Positions 45,959 through 56,502 of a stretch of 64,000 nt of DNA are shown one piece after another. The stretch's first letter is position 1; each line of letters opens with the position of its first letter. The notes beneath the pieces are model-generated. The model saw nothing but the letters and a program-made list of their open reading frames with translations, was not told where the DNA came from and did not search any database. Source of the DNA: Harmonia axyridis. Lineage: Eukaryota > Arthropoda > Insecta > Coleoptera > Coccinellidae. Position numbers and translations under genes: made by a program. The stretch covers positions 14,262,501 to 14,326,500 of the forward strand of contig NC_059504.1 of assembly GCF_914767665.1 (NCBI RefSeq). The letters are read 5' to 3'.

Positions 45959-46147
45959 CGTCTGGATTACTTCCAAGCGCGTCTCGCGAGAGAAAGACCT
46001 TTCCCCCACCCCAGACCAGCGTCGGGATGACGACGACGTCGTCGACGTACCCGCAGATAGCCGCGATGCAGTGCGAGGCGTCTTGGTATCTCGGGATAAA
46101 GGTCGGGCTACACTACGTGGTCAGCTCGATGAAGAAAATGTGGGAAG
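45959..46147 (+). CDS. Candidate host exon (GC-rich, with splice donor)
   Basis: A GC-rich block stands out sharply from its AT-rich surroundings. The frame reads SGLLPSASRERKTFPPPQTS, then MTTTSSTYPQIAAMQCEASW, YLGIKVGLHYVVSSMKKMWE, and ends at a consensus donor GGGAAG|GTGAGT (46147/46148). A possible acceptor is GGCTGCAG at 45958. Alternatively this is a first coding exon with ATG at 46027. Another frame (45939-46151) is equally open but rich in DDDD/RR. I do not recognise the protein. It may belong to a gene whose other exons lie outside the window. Confidence 0.4.
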
Positions 46148-46202
46148 GTGAGTGAAAACACCCTGTAGAGCAAGTATTGAAGCAAGGTTATGTAAGGTAA
46201 AG

Positions 46203-46350
46203 GGTTTTCCAATAAGAGGTTTCATTTTGAATAGACCGCTATCTGAGCAGCTGCCACTTTTGAAGATGTCATCGTTTGACATTTGGTAAAAACTAAGCCA
46301 TAGCTGAAACTGAAACGATACATGGTTGAACAATGCAATATAGGGTATAG
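46203..46350 (+). mobile_element. DD41D element 5' end
   Basis: GGGTTTTCCAATAAGAGGTT is the family's terminal repeat (compare 38618, 49410 and the right end at 52056). The leader continues to GAAACGATACATGGTTGAAC, the start of the transposase (ERYMVEQ), and then ends. Confidence 0.65.
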
Positions 46351-46399
46351 TAAAAGGAAATCCATTATTTTGGTATGAATAACAAGGATTTAATTACCG

Positions 46400-47567
46400 T
46401 AGTTATAATGACCTGATTTAGGTCAAATATAGCCGTTTTGTTCGATATCTTGTTGTCTTTTTGAAGATAATATCATTATGCATCTCTCATAGAAGCCCTC
46501 GTCCTTAGTGGAAAAAAATTGAGACAGTTGATTTTCACAAGACTCCGTTTGAAGCGAATTTTTCACCAGCAAAATTGGTCGCCATGGACAGAAACAGATG
46601 GTAACCACTTGGTGCCTAGTTCAGACTATAAGGTGGATGGATAAGAACTTCCTAACCAAGCTCCCGGAGTTTCTGGCGAGTTACTATCGATGTGTGTGGC
46701 GTTGTCCAGATGGAACACAATTCGTCTCCTATTAGCCAAAGATGGCCGCTTCTGGGCGATTGCTTTCTTCAGATGATCCAATTGTTGATAGTAAAGTTCC
46801 GAGTAAACAGTTGTGCCGTAGAGTAGCAGCTCATTGTAGATAATTCCCTGCCAATCTCACCAAACACACGGCAAAACGTTCCTGGCCGTCAATCCTGGCT
46901 TGGCTACCGTTTCTGCCGGCTCACCGCATTTCGACCACGACCGTTTTCGCTTGACGTTGTCGTAAGTGATCCACTTCTCATCACCAGTCATCAACCGCTT
47001 CAAAAATGGGTCGATTTTGTTGATATTCAGCAGCGATTCTTAGATGGAAATCGAGGGTTTTTGCGTTAACTCGTGTAGTACCGTCTTGTTGAGGCCAGTC
47101 TTATGCAAATGGTTCAAAACGGTTTTTTGTGCAATCTTTAGCGCTTGGGCAATCGAATAGGTGCTCACAAGACGGTAGGATTCGACAAAAATAATAATAA
47201 TAACCGTCTTGATTATTTATAATGTTCATGATTTTATCGACAATTGTCCTTCCAGTACGTGGTGCATCTTTGACATCGAAATTACCAAAACGAAAACGAC
47301 GAAACCAAAATTGCGCGTAATTGTTACATCAGTATCAGGACCATAAACACTATTCGAATTTTTCGCCGCCTGGTTTATATTGTCGTCTTTATCTAAGAAA
47401 AATTGTAAAATATAGCGTATTTTCTCTTTGCTATAGTGTCCATCTTTGACGCCCACTCAAACTTAACTGAATCAACAATCACAAAACAGTCAGAAAAGTT
47501 TTTGTAGGACGAAATATCTTCCTTTCTAACGCCATCCTGTGGAACTTGATCGGACTTATACAGATAA
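46400..47567 (-). mobile_element. Mariner family D, decayed full-length
   Basis: The minus strand carries, in several frames, KIRYILQFFLDKDDNINQAA and NSVYGPDT (N-terminus, near 47400), DPFLKRLMTGDEKWITYDNV and KRKRSWSKCGEPAETVAKPG, WWDWQGIIYNELLLYG, FHLDNATH (degenerate second site) and KDEGFYERCIM with DIEQNGYI (C-terminus, near 46450). It is an irritans/Hsmar-type mariner with frameshifts. Its 5' side is bounded by the element at 47568. Confidence 0.8.
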
Positions 47568-48078
47568 GGGATGTCCATTAATCACGTGATCTTTTTTTAG
47601 CATTTTTTAAACCCCCCTCCCCCATTGGTGATACGTAGTGAGGTTTAAGACCACCCCCCCTCCCCCTTCTCAACATCACGTGTATTTTTAGTACCTACAA
47701 CGAATCTTAAAATTTTCTGAATATTATCTTAATTTAAATACAGGTATAAACTATAATCTTTCTTCTGAAATTAAGGACCATAATAAAAATGTCTACACCA
47801 GGTTGCAAGTTTTTTTTGATTGCCATAACAATAATAATAAACGAAAAGTGTAATCATAGGAAAAACGTATTGTACTAGTACATGAATATATTTAATGTAG
47901 TCAAGGTCACTACACGCCGCGCCGTGCCGCTTAATATTTGTTTAAAAATAGCGCGTTTGACGAAAAAATAAATACACGTGATATCTTACTACACCCCCCT
48001 CCCCCTTGTGATATTTTCGTGATTTTTATCAAACCCCTCCCCCCCCTTTCAAGCCTCACGTGATTAATGGACAACCCC
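47568..48078. mobile_element. 511-bp non-autonomous transposon with TAA duplication
   Basis: The ends GGGATGTCCATTAATCACGT and ACGTGATTAATGGACAACCCC are inverted repeats and flanked by TAA on both sides (47565-47567 and 48079-48081). Runs of C (CCCCCCTCCCCC) lie just inside each end. The centre is AT-rich and non-coding. Confidence 0.85.
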
Positions 48079-48081
48079 TAA

Positions 48082-48660
48082 CTAAATCCACCAGAATCGA
48101 CTATGTGTTGTTGCTTTCAATCAACGGTGAGCAAGCGCGGCATTCATTTCGAGCAATACTTTTGTATGGACAAATGTTCACGCAAAATAATGATTACACT
48201 GGCTTCTGATATCTTCAATTTCACCGGTATCACACTGAACTACAATTTACGATTGCTCAAATCCGTTTCGTAGACAACTGCCGAATTCGGGCGACCAGAG
48301 CATCATCGGTGGTTCTTCGAGCACGTTCAAAGTCAGTTTACCACGTTTTATCGATGGAAAAGACTCTGCATAACACTCATTAAACGATTGATTTACGTAC
48401 ACATTTTTTTCCCATGAAAAACGGTGTTTTATAAATATACGAAATTCGTTTCAATCCATTTTTCAAACAACAATGTAGCGTCGCTCAACCTTCAATATCT
48501 TGATCTATACCTTTATGTTCCGAAATTTTAACACGCATTTTCTGAAGATTAGTATATTAACGAGAAAAAAAAAGTGGTATGGCACTGATGGTGTTATTTG
48601 TGCGCCAGGCTTAGAATTTAATCAGTGATGTGGTGTATAAAAAATTTTTGTATTTGATTC
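48082..48660 (-). repeat. Decayed mariner-type 5' region
   Basis: GCGCGGCATTCATTTCGAGC resembles GCGCGGCACTCATTTTGCAC of the mariner at 54681-55902, and TGTGCGCCAGGCTTAGAATT matches the scrap at 19798. Frames are too broken to assign. Confidence 0.4.
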
Positions 48661-48879
48661 TTGATTTGTATTCAATTTATTCTTACGACTTGTTCTTTGT
48701 TTTATGCCTCTTACACCCGGTTGCAAAGACATTCATTGAAATTTAATGCCGCATTGAAATGTTAATTCTTCATCGAAGCCAATAGGCTTTTAAATTTAAA
48801 ATTAAATTTTAATGAACGTTCCTGCAACTGGGTCTTAGTATAACATATATGAAACTAAAACCGACGTTTCCTCAACGAA

Positions 48880-49100
48880 TGTACAAATCCTTCATTCCGT
48901 ACAGCCTTTAAGCCCACCACGAGGTAGCCGAGTTGAAACTAAGTTTATGTGCACTTTGTCGCTTCCAAATATCCCTTTTAATACCGCCTTAATCGAGATG
49001 CAGCCAAAATTCTGTAATCAAGCCCTTTAATTCACATTCGCATACATGGCTGAAACGTAACGTGTCTCTTATAAGTAGTTTTCAGTAGGGTTTTTTGTTG
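48880..49100. other. GC-richer stretch without a recognised gene
   Basis: Non-repetitive looking sequence such as CCACGAGGTAGCCGAGTTGA and ACTTTGTCGCTTCCAAATAT. It might be a conserved non-coding element. Confidence 0.2.
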
Positions 49101-49654
49101 TTTATTGTTATTAGAAGACGTTTCTGCCTCAGGACTTGGCAAAGAGCGCAATGTACATAAATTTCCACTTAAGTGTAGCATAATTTCATCTTTTTGTTTG
49201 CTTACGTTTCCAGTTAATCCACGTATAAAAAGAATTTAAGATCTGGGGGGATTAGTTTAATTTTCGAACTTCCATTAGAAATGTGGAGAGATCTAGGCTC
49301 CTTTGTATTCTGAAATAAAAATGAGAACAGCATGCACTAACGTGAAGTCAAGTGCATTTAAGCGTTTGTTCAAATTCGTATTAATTTGACTTTGGGTTTA
49401 ATATAAAGGGTTTTCCACTAAGAGGTTTCATTTTGATATTAAAAAAAGAATTTAATTGATTCAGTCCTCACTTGGTGGAAAATCATATTGATTTGGTAAA
49501 AAATAAATGTAAACACTTACTACTTTCCACAGATTTTAATTATTTACGACAATTGTTTCGCCGTCTAAGCGGCTTCATCAGGGTTACATTGCAAAGTGTT
49601 GAATTTTGAAATACAATTTCAGCTATATATACACAAAAATGAGAGTGCCTATGG

Positions 49655-50600
49655 AGCAATAAAATGTTAATTTATGGAGCCGGAGTTCCGCAAGGATCTC
49701 TGCTGTCTCCAATAATATTTACAATATATGTATCCGACATGCCAAAAACGGTGAAAACCTCCATGGCACTGTACGCTGACGACACCGCCATTCTTGCCGG
49801 TTCTTGGTGTCCCAAAATGGCAACGCAGTACCTACAAGAAGCCGTCTGTAGACTTCAATCTTGGTGTGCTCGATGGAGAATTGAAGTAAACCCTTAGAAG
49901 AGCGAAGCGGTTCTTTTCAGTAGAAATAAAAAAGATCGTGTCGGACAAGTCATAATGTTCGGCAAGAGGATCGAATGGAAAAACGAGGCCAAGTATCTGG
50001 GAGTGATACTTGACAAGAAGCTCACTTGGAACCAACACGTCACATCAGATGTGACGAAGGGAAAGACAGCAGCGGCAGCGTTGCAACCGCTACTTTGCAA
50101 AAGCAGCAAAATGTATCTTTCCAACAAGCTTCTTCTTTATAAGTCCACCATTCGGCCGATCATGACTTACGCATGTCCGGCTTGGGGATACGCCGCAAAG
50201 ACGCATCTGCAGAGACTTCGAGTCGTGCAGAATACGATCCTAAGACGAGCCGTAAATGCACCATGGTTTGTTAGCAACGTACGGATACATGAAGACCTGC
50301 AAATTCCATTCTTAGACGACCATCTAAAAGATCTGAGCGTGAAGACCTTCATTGAAATGGAAAATCACGCAAACCCTCTAATAAGAAGGCTTGCGACTAC
50401 GATGAAGAAGATCCTAGAAAACACAAACGACCGAAGATGGTACTTCCCTAGGAAGTGTGTGTTAAAGCCAAAACCTTACAGGCACAGAGATTGTGTAATG
50501 ATTAAACAAACTTTCTGAGTGGCATATTACCACCTGCTAGAGCAGAATCAAAATAGCTCACCAGAGGTGAATTATATTGAGGTGGAGCATTAAAAGGCTA
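49655..50600 (+). mobile_element. Jockey-type reverse transcriptase, 5'-truncated
   Basis: It starts in motif 4 (GAGVPQGSLLSPIIFTIYVS), carries the YADD catalytic box (ALYADDTAILAG), then one in-frame stop (NP*KSEAVLFS at about 49896), KYLGVILDKKLTWNQHV, IRPIMTYACPAWGYAAKTH, and ends near 50518 (VMIKQTF). The 5' endonuclease and most of the RT are missing. The stop makes it dead. Confidence 0.88.
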
Positions 50601-50629
50601 TTAGCCTTAATTAAAAAGGGGTTATTTCA

Positions 50630-51310
50630 TGTTTCAATATCAGGTCAAGTGTTATTCGTACTCGTGCTCGTACAGCCATAGAAGAAGCCTTTGATTCTGG
50701 TACCCACGCAGTACGAATACTATTATTCGATTCCTCTTCTAAATTTGAAGGCAATGGTTCACGTCTCGTTGCTAGATTAGATAAAGGTACTTGATCCTCA
50801 TCAGCATAAGTGAAATGGTTTTCGGTTTGGGATTGTGTTTTGCCTTCCAAAGAGGTCTCTATTTGCAGCCTGTCAGTCAAACTCTCAATTTCATTTCGTA
50901 ATGTTGATTTGCTATTAGGTACAAATGTATCTTCTTGGCCATTTGAAGACATTGACTGTTATCTCAGAAATTCCATATATTTGCCTAGGTTCTGAATACG
51001 GTACCATACTTGTCATTAATGAACGGCGCTCTTTTATCCTAGAAAATAAAGCTTTAACCATTTCTTTACTCAATGTCGAGGTATCATGAATTTTCAGTTT
51101 GCTGATCATGAATCGTTGTGTAGTTTCAGCAGTAACTAGTGTTGCATATTCGTCCGTAACTTACGAGTGGTTTATTGCTTTCTGGGACATTTCAAAAGAT
51201 GTTTGCGCTTTTATTGTCTAATAAGCAATTTTGATATTGAATCCCGCATGGAAAATCTCACAATTTTGATACCGCAGAATTTCAGGCAATGTTGTCTACA
51301 TTAATATATT
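50630..51310 (-). mobile_element. hAT-like transposase fragment (copy B)
   Basis: Inverse counterpart of 5265-5825. Frames include QKAINHS, VTDEYATLVTAETTQRFMIS, STLSKEMVKALFSRIKERR, and MSSNGQEDTFVPNSKSTLRN with RLQIETSLEGKTQSQTENHF (50952 downward). The longest part is 113 codons. The layout fits the middle of hAT transposases, although no dimerisation motif is included. Confidence 0.5.
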
Positions 51311-51319
51311 CAAATTTCA

Positions 51320-52056
51320 GCAATAAAAAAATCATTAATCATAGCTCGGTAGTGCAATCCATTCACCGTTACAGTTATATCATCCTCATTTCTGAATAAG
51401 TTAAGTACTATCACACCACCAGCTCAAAAACTACACCAAACATCAGAAAAACGTTGAGGATGGAGAGACTCTTTAACAATAAGTCTTGGATTTTCCGAGC
51501 TCTAACAATGAAACTTCTTCATTTTGATGCATTTTAAGGACCTAATCAGCGAAGATATGACGTTATTGGTGATCAATCGGCTCCAGTTTTTGTGTTAACT
51601 GAACTTAAAAAACCTCAAGAACTAAGTATTTATGGAAAATACAGTGTAATGTCATTTGTGCAATGCCTCATTCTCAAGATCGACGAGGACTCGACAAACG
51701 TTGTTTTCGTCAACACTACGAGAGATCGCAGCAATATTCTCAGTTGTTCTTTATCTACGCACACCATTTCTATTCTCCACATCACTGACATTCCCAAGAG
51801 CTCAAATTTTTCCACCAGTTTCACAATTGAGGACCAAAAAAGTACTTCACGACGATTTGAAAGTGCTTTAGTTTTGCGAACTGTGAATGTAAAATTTTCA
51901 ACATTTTTGTAGTGAATTTTATCAATTCCAACGCGTTAGTGAAGTATATCTGGGATAGTTTTTACTTGTCAAATGTCAAAATATGACAGCTTCAAGATTG
52001 ACAGCTGTCCAGATAGCGGGTCATTCAAAATGTAACATCTCATTGGAAAATCCTTA
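51320..52056 (-). mobile_element. DD41D element, 3'-deleted piece with terminal repeat
   Basis: The right end GGATTTTCCAATGAGATGTT (minus) is the family terminal repeat. Inward lie a leader, scraps of the N-terminal domain, then LTQKLEPIDHQ and EDQVLKMHQ-like pieces, and FRNEDDITVTVNG near 51370-51400. Many frame breaks. Confidence 0.7.
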
Positions 52057-52181
52057 ACTACATAAGTTTATAAGTTACACTCAGAAGTCATGTCATTGCT
52101 CTGATTGTTATTTAAGATTGCATGGCTGCTTACTGTAGTTCGTACTTTAATTTTGTAGGATTTCACGTATACCTACTTATT

Positions 52182-52255
52182 CGTTTCGTCCCTGGCACAC
52201 ACACCGGACTCATCAGTGTGACTTTGGTATAATTGTGTGTGCCGTGTCACAGACG
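52182..52255 (-). ncRNA. Type III hammerhead ribozyme candidate
   Basis: Reading the minus strand: CGTC (cleavage after C at 52252), stem I TGTGAC / GTCACA (6 bp), core CTGATGA (52216-52210), stem II GTCC / GGAC (4 bp), core GAA, and ACG closing stem III with CGT (3 bp). All invariant core bases are present, with A15.1-U16.1 paired and C17 at the cleavage site. Loop I contains GGCACACACA and loop II contains TGTGTGTGCC, which are exact complements and could form the loop-loop contact that speeds hammerheads. The open end at stem III makes it type III. Short stem III is common in natural type III motifs. Seen in sequence; folding and activity are inferred. Confidence 0.78.
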
Positions 52256-52269
52256 CTTGGGGAATTTAT

Positions 52270-52360
52270 TATTATCGGGAGCCGCCGGGACTCGAACCCG
52301 GGACCTTGTTGCATCTCGGTGAGTGAGAACACAGTCTTAGCCTCTAGGCCACTGAGTGCT
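52270..52360 (-). repeat. tRNA-like pol III promoter directly upstream of the hammerhead
   Basis: On the minus strand TGGCCTAGAGG (52351-52341) fits an A box and GGTTCGAGTCC (52298-52288) is an exact B box. The spacing is like that of long-variable-arm tRNAs, and AGGTCCCGG / CCGGCGGCTCCC surrounds the B box. The acceptor stem does not close well, so it is a tRNA-derived SINE head, not a tRNA. The hammerhead begins about 33 nt after the B box segment. Confidence 0.72.
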
Positions 52361-52689
52361 GTGTATTATTATTGTTGCTATGTGGGCTTTATGAGAAGCC
52401 GCCACAATTTTATTAAAAATCGTATTAATGTTTAAATAGAAATACAGTAATTTTTAAGAATCCGTTTGACATAAATTATTCTCCAAGACCATTAATTTTT
52501 GTCTTCAATACAGTTTGCAATGAAAAATATCATCTTATATTCAGAGATGAATACTTTTTTGTAGCTCGCTCGAGCTACATCACTACTATTTTTTCTCTTG
52601 CAATTGATTGGTTTATTTCTCGTTCTGATGCTGACACACCTCGAAAAAATAATTCCTCCACTTCTAACGTCATCGAGCATAATACGTTA

Positions 52690-52940
52690 GGGTTACCCCT
52701 CTTTTGCGAATTCATTAAAAAACTCAGAAAGACGTAAATTGGAACAGTTTGTTTTAACGAGCCCGAGAAGATGGTAAAAAGATACGTACGTCATATTCTT
52801 GACTGGAAGGGGGTGACTGTCTGGAAATTTAGGGTTAAGTTGTAGGATGGCCTTTTCCTATCTCATTCACAGCCAGCGGCCTTCAGCGCCATTAGCGGAA
52901 ATTTATGGTTAGCGAATTATCAGGAAAGGGAGGATAGCCC
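52690..52940. other. GC-richer island, no gene recognised
   Basis: It includes GACTGGAAGGGGGTGACTGT and CACAGCCAGCGGCCTTCAGC. It is not repeated elsewhere in the window. Possibly conserved non-coding sequence. Confidence 0.2.
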
Positions 52941-53366
52941 TGCTACATACACACTAATAGTCACATCGATATTTCACATATGTTCCTCACCCTAAGACGT
53001 TCGAAAATAGTGGGAAGATAGTGGTTGTTTCCTTGGGAATTATGGAGAAATGACGCAGAACGATTCGAATGGAAATTTCGGAATTTTCAATGTACAGGGC
53101 GTTTCAACGAAAACTTAAGCCCTCTTGTGTGCCTACCCCTCAAGGCATCTGGGGTCGAATGACATTTGAAAAGTCTCGGGTTTCTTCCCAATAAAAAAAA
53201 ACAGAATAATAAAAATAAAACATTGTATGTGCAAAACAGCTGAGCAGTTACATTCTCCAACAAGTTATGTAACTTAAAAGTAAAAATAAAATAAAAATAA
53301 AAGATCTCTGCAATCAATGAAGAAAAGCTCTTTTCGTTGCAAAGAGCGAAAAAACTATTCAAATAT

Positions 53367-54646
53367 GGTGTGTGAATAAGTCTTTCCCGTTTTTTGTAAG
53401 AGATGGCGCCACCAATACTGTGCGAGTATTTAATGGTTACATATGTCATAATCAAAGCTTATTCATCTGTCAACAATTCCACACTAACAAATTAGTTGAA
53501 ATTTTTTCGCATCATAAATTTTTGAAATCGTGAAAATGTCGAAATTTGAGCCGAGTCGACGTCATTTGCGGGAAGTTTCACTTTATTGGTTCAATTTGAA
53601 GAAATCTGCTGCCGAGGCGCATCGGTTGCTTCAGGAAGCTTATGGAGAAGGTTGTGTCGATGATTCAAGTGTTCGCGGATGGTTTCGACGCTTCAAAAGT
53701 GGCGATTTCGACGTGGAAGACAAGGAGCGTTCCGGGCGGCCGCAAATCTTTGAAGTTCAAGAATTGGCGACTTCGCTTGATGAAGATTCGTGTCAAACGC
53801 AAGAAGAACTTGCTGAAGCATTGGGAGTTGACCGAACAACCATTTCCAAGCGTTTGAAAGCCATGGGAATGATCCAAAAGCAAGGAAATTGGGTGCCGTA
53901 CGAACTGAAGCTGAGAGACGTCGAACGGCGTTTTTTCACTTGCGAACAGCTGCTTCAGCGACATAAAAGAAAGGGTTTTCTGCATCGTATTGTGACTGGT
54001 GATGAAAAGTGGATCCGTTACGATAATCAGAAGCGAAAAAAATCATGGGGACTACCCGGCCATGCATCATCATCGACGGCCAAGCCAAATATTCATGGCG
54101 CCAAGCTCATGCTCTGTATATGGTGGGACCAGCTAGGTGTGGTTTACTATGAGCTTCTGAAACCGAATGAAAGGATCACAGGCGAGGTCTATCGACGACA
54201 ATTGATGCGTTTGAGCCGCGCACTGCGAGAAAAACGGCCACAATACTCCGACAGGCACGACAAAGTTATTTTGCAACATGACAATGCTCGCCCACATGTT
54301 GCACAGCCGGTGAAAACATACTTAGAAACGCTCAAATGGGAAGTCCTACCCCACCCGCCGTATAGTCCAGACATTGCTCCGTCTGATTACCATCTCTTCA
54401 GATCGATGACGCATGGCCTGGCTGACCAGCACTTCCATTCCTACGAGGAAGCCAAAAAATGGGTGGATGACTGGATAGAGGCCAAACCGGTCGAATTTTT
54501 TCGCAACGGGATTCGTATGTTGCCAGAAGGATGGGGAAAAGTTGTAGCTAGCGATGGCCAATACTTTCAATAATTCTTTTGTAACCATTTTTTCACAATA
54601 AAGGCTCAAAATTTGAAAAAAAACGGGAAAGACTTATTCACACACC
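53367..54646 (+). mobile_element. Intact mariner (family B)
   Basis: Inverted terminal repeats of about 29 bp start GGTGTGTGAATAAGTCTTTC at 53367 and end with the inverse GAAAGACTTATTCACACACC at 54646. The 1280-bp size is standard for mariner. A single full-length transposase gene lies inside. A clear TA is not visible on the right flank, where a second mariner begins 35 bp later. One of the least decayed elements in the window. Confidence 0.92.
53530..54573 (+). CDS. Mariner transposase, full length
   Basis: 347 codons with no interruption, the normal mariner length (about 345). It may start one codon pair later at MSKFEPSRRHLREVSLYWFN. The paired helix-turn-helix DNA-binding region covers residues 1-115 (VRGWFRRFKSGDFDVEDKER and VDRTTISKRLKAMGMIQ). 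The catalytic DD34D domain has TGDEKW (first Asp), LQHDNARPHV (second) and YSPDIAPSDYHLF (third, 34 residues on), and the protein ends GKVVASDGQYFQ. The linker WVPYEL is present. It catalyses cut-and-paste excision and insertion at TA. All catalytic residues are in place, so it may be active. Closest in this window to the dead family A proteins. Confidence 0.93.
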   Translation: MKMSKFEPSRRHLREVSLYWFNLKKSAAEAHRLLQEAYGEGCVDDSSVRGWFRRFKSGDFDVEDKERSGRPQIFEVQELATSLDEDSCQTQEELAEALGVDRTTISKRLKAMGMIQKQGNWVPYELKLRDVERRFFTCEQLLQRHKRKGFLHRIVTGDEKWIRYDNQKRKKSWGLPGHASSSTAKPNIHGAKLMLCIWWDQLGVVYYELLKPNERITGEVYRRQLMRLSRALREKRPQYSDRHDKVILQHDNARPHVAQPVKTYLETLKWEVLPHPPYSPDIAPSDYHLFRSMTHGLADQHFHSYEEAKKWVDDWIEAKPVEFFRNGIRMLPEGWGKVVASDGQYFQ

Positions 54647-54680
54647 GCTGGTTGTTTCCTGGTTCAAAAGTTAAGATAAC

Positions 54681-55902
54681 GGTCCAATTTAAAAGTCCGC
54701 GGTCTACCATAGTAAAACACATTATTTGGCAAAATTCGATTTTATTATTCAACATAGTTGCCTTCGAGGGCGATACTGCGATTATAGCGACTTTCCAACT
54801 TTTCGATACCAATTTTGTAGTACGATTTGTCTTTCGCTTCAAAGTAGGCCTCAGTTTCGGCGATTACTTTTTCATTGGCGCTAAGTTTCTTTCCAGCGAG
54901 CATTCTTTTGAGGTCTGAAAACAGGAAAAAGTCGCTGGGGGTCAGATCGGGAGAATACGGTGGATCCAGAATCAATTCGAAGCCCAATTCATGCAATTTT
55001 GCCATTGTGTTCATTGATTTGTGACCCGGCGCATTGTGTTGATGAAACAGCACCTTCTTTTCTTCAAATAGGGCTGTTTTTTAAAGATTTCATCCAATAG
55101 CGCTATATAATAATCGCTGTTGATGGTCTGGCCCTTTTGGAGGTAATCAATGAATATTATACCTTGCGCATCCCAGAATACTGATGTCATAACCTTGCCA
55201 GCTGACTGTTGTGTTCTTCCTCGCTTTGGATTCGGTTCATCGTGTGCAGTCCACTCAGCAGACTGTCGATTGGACTCCGGAGTGAAATGATGGAGCCATG
55301 TTTCATCAATTGTCACATATCGACGCAAAAATTCAGGTTTATTGCACTCAAACAGCTTCAAACACTGCTCAGAATCATTAAGACGTTGTTGCTTTTTGTC
55401 GATTGTGAGCTCGCGCGGCACTCATTTTGCACACAGCTTTCTCATGTACAAATATTCGTCAATGATATTATGTACACGTCCAGATGATATCTTCACAATG
55501 TCTACTATCTCGATCAACTTCACTTTACGTCGGTGACAGCGTCTTTTGGACGTCCACTGCTTTCGCCATCTTCGGTGCTCATTTCACCACGTTTAAATTT
55601 AGCATACCAATCAATGATGGTTGATTTTCCTGGTGCAGACCCCAGAAACTCATCATCAAGCCAAGATTTTGCTTCAACTTTATTTTTTCCCTTCGAAAGG
55701 CAATATTTTTCAGCACACGAAATTATTTTTTTTCAAATTACAAAAGTAGCTACACTCACAACGCAATACCCCAGAAACTAATGGTCGGACTTCTTTCAAA
55801 TTTTGACAAGTATCGTTTGAAGGTTGGTACTAACTAAAAATCATATGGATTTAATACTAGCACCGCCATCTGTGCATCAGACCGGGGACTTTTCAATTGG
55901 CC
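54681..55902 (-). mobile_element. Mariner family C, decayed full-length
   Basis: The ends GGTCCAATTTAAAAGTCCGC (left) and GGGGACTTTTCAATTGGCC (right) are inverted repeats. The minus-strand transposase runs from about 55800 to 54745 in several frames: SWLDDEFLGSAPGKSTIID, MSTEDGESSGRPKDAV, RYVTIDETWLHHFTPES, VMTSVFWDAQGIIFIDYLQK, FHQHNAPGHKS, then PPYSPDLTPSDFFLFSDLK and ALEGNYVE. The second catalytic Asp is His (QHNAP instead of QDNAP), and there are frameshifts near 55050 and upstream of 55421. Dead. Confidence 0.88.
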
Positions 55903-56502
55903 TAGTAATATTGAATAACTTTGTAGCTTTCATCGCACTGTGTCTACTTTGAATGGACCTTCAGATTCATAATTTCGATTTTAAACAAACAATCATGGCA
56001 ATTCTATCTTTGTAAGTACCAGAAGAAACCACTAAAAGTGCTTGAATCAAATTGAACGTAATTAATTATATTCATTACGATGAAGAGAATACTTTGAAAT
56101 ACGTAGTAAATGATGTGAATCATCATCACTACCAGATGTTGGAAAACAGGAAAATATTCATATTTGGTTAATTACGTACAAGGTTAAATCGATATGAATT
56201 TTCTCGAAAAAAATCGAAATAGTTCTGGCCATTAAATCATAATCAAAGTTATTATTATTCACCATGATATATTTTCGAATTAAAATCACACGGAACGATA
56301 TAATGAAAATGAATATTCATCGAAATTTGATTCGTTGAAAATAGTGTTCGATATCTGAATCAACAGAGGTTGAAGATTCTTTCATTCGAAAAAATCGATC
56401 GACTCCAGTAAAAGGAATCGAAATTGAAACTCCGATTCAATTCTCAAAAATTGACAACATTGTGCCATTTTGTGGAAAGCCTAACGAGGGGATTGTTCAT
56501 AA

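Noticed and set aside
54613..54918. 101-codon plus frame over mariner C
   Set aside because: Antisense shadow of the decayed family C transposase.
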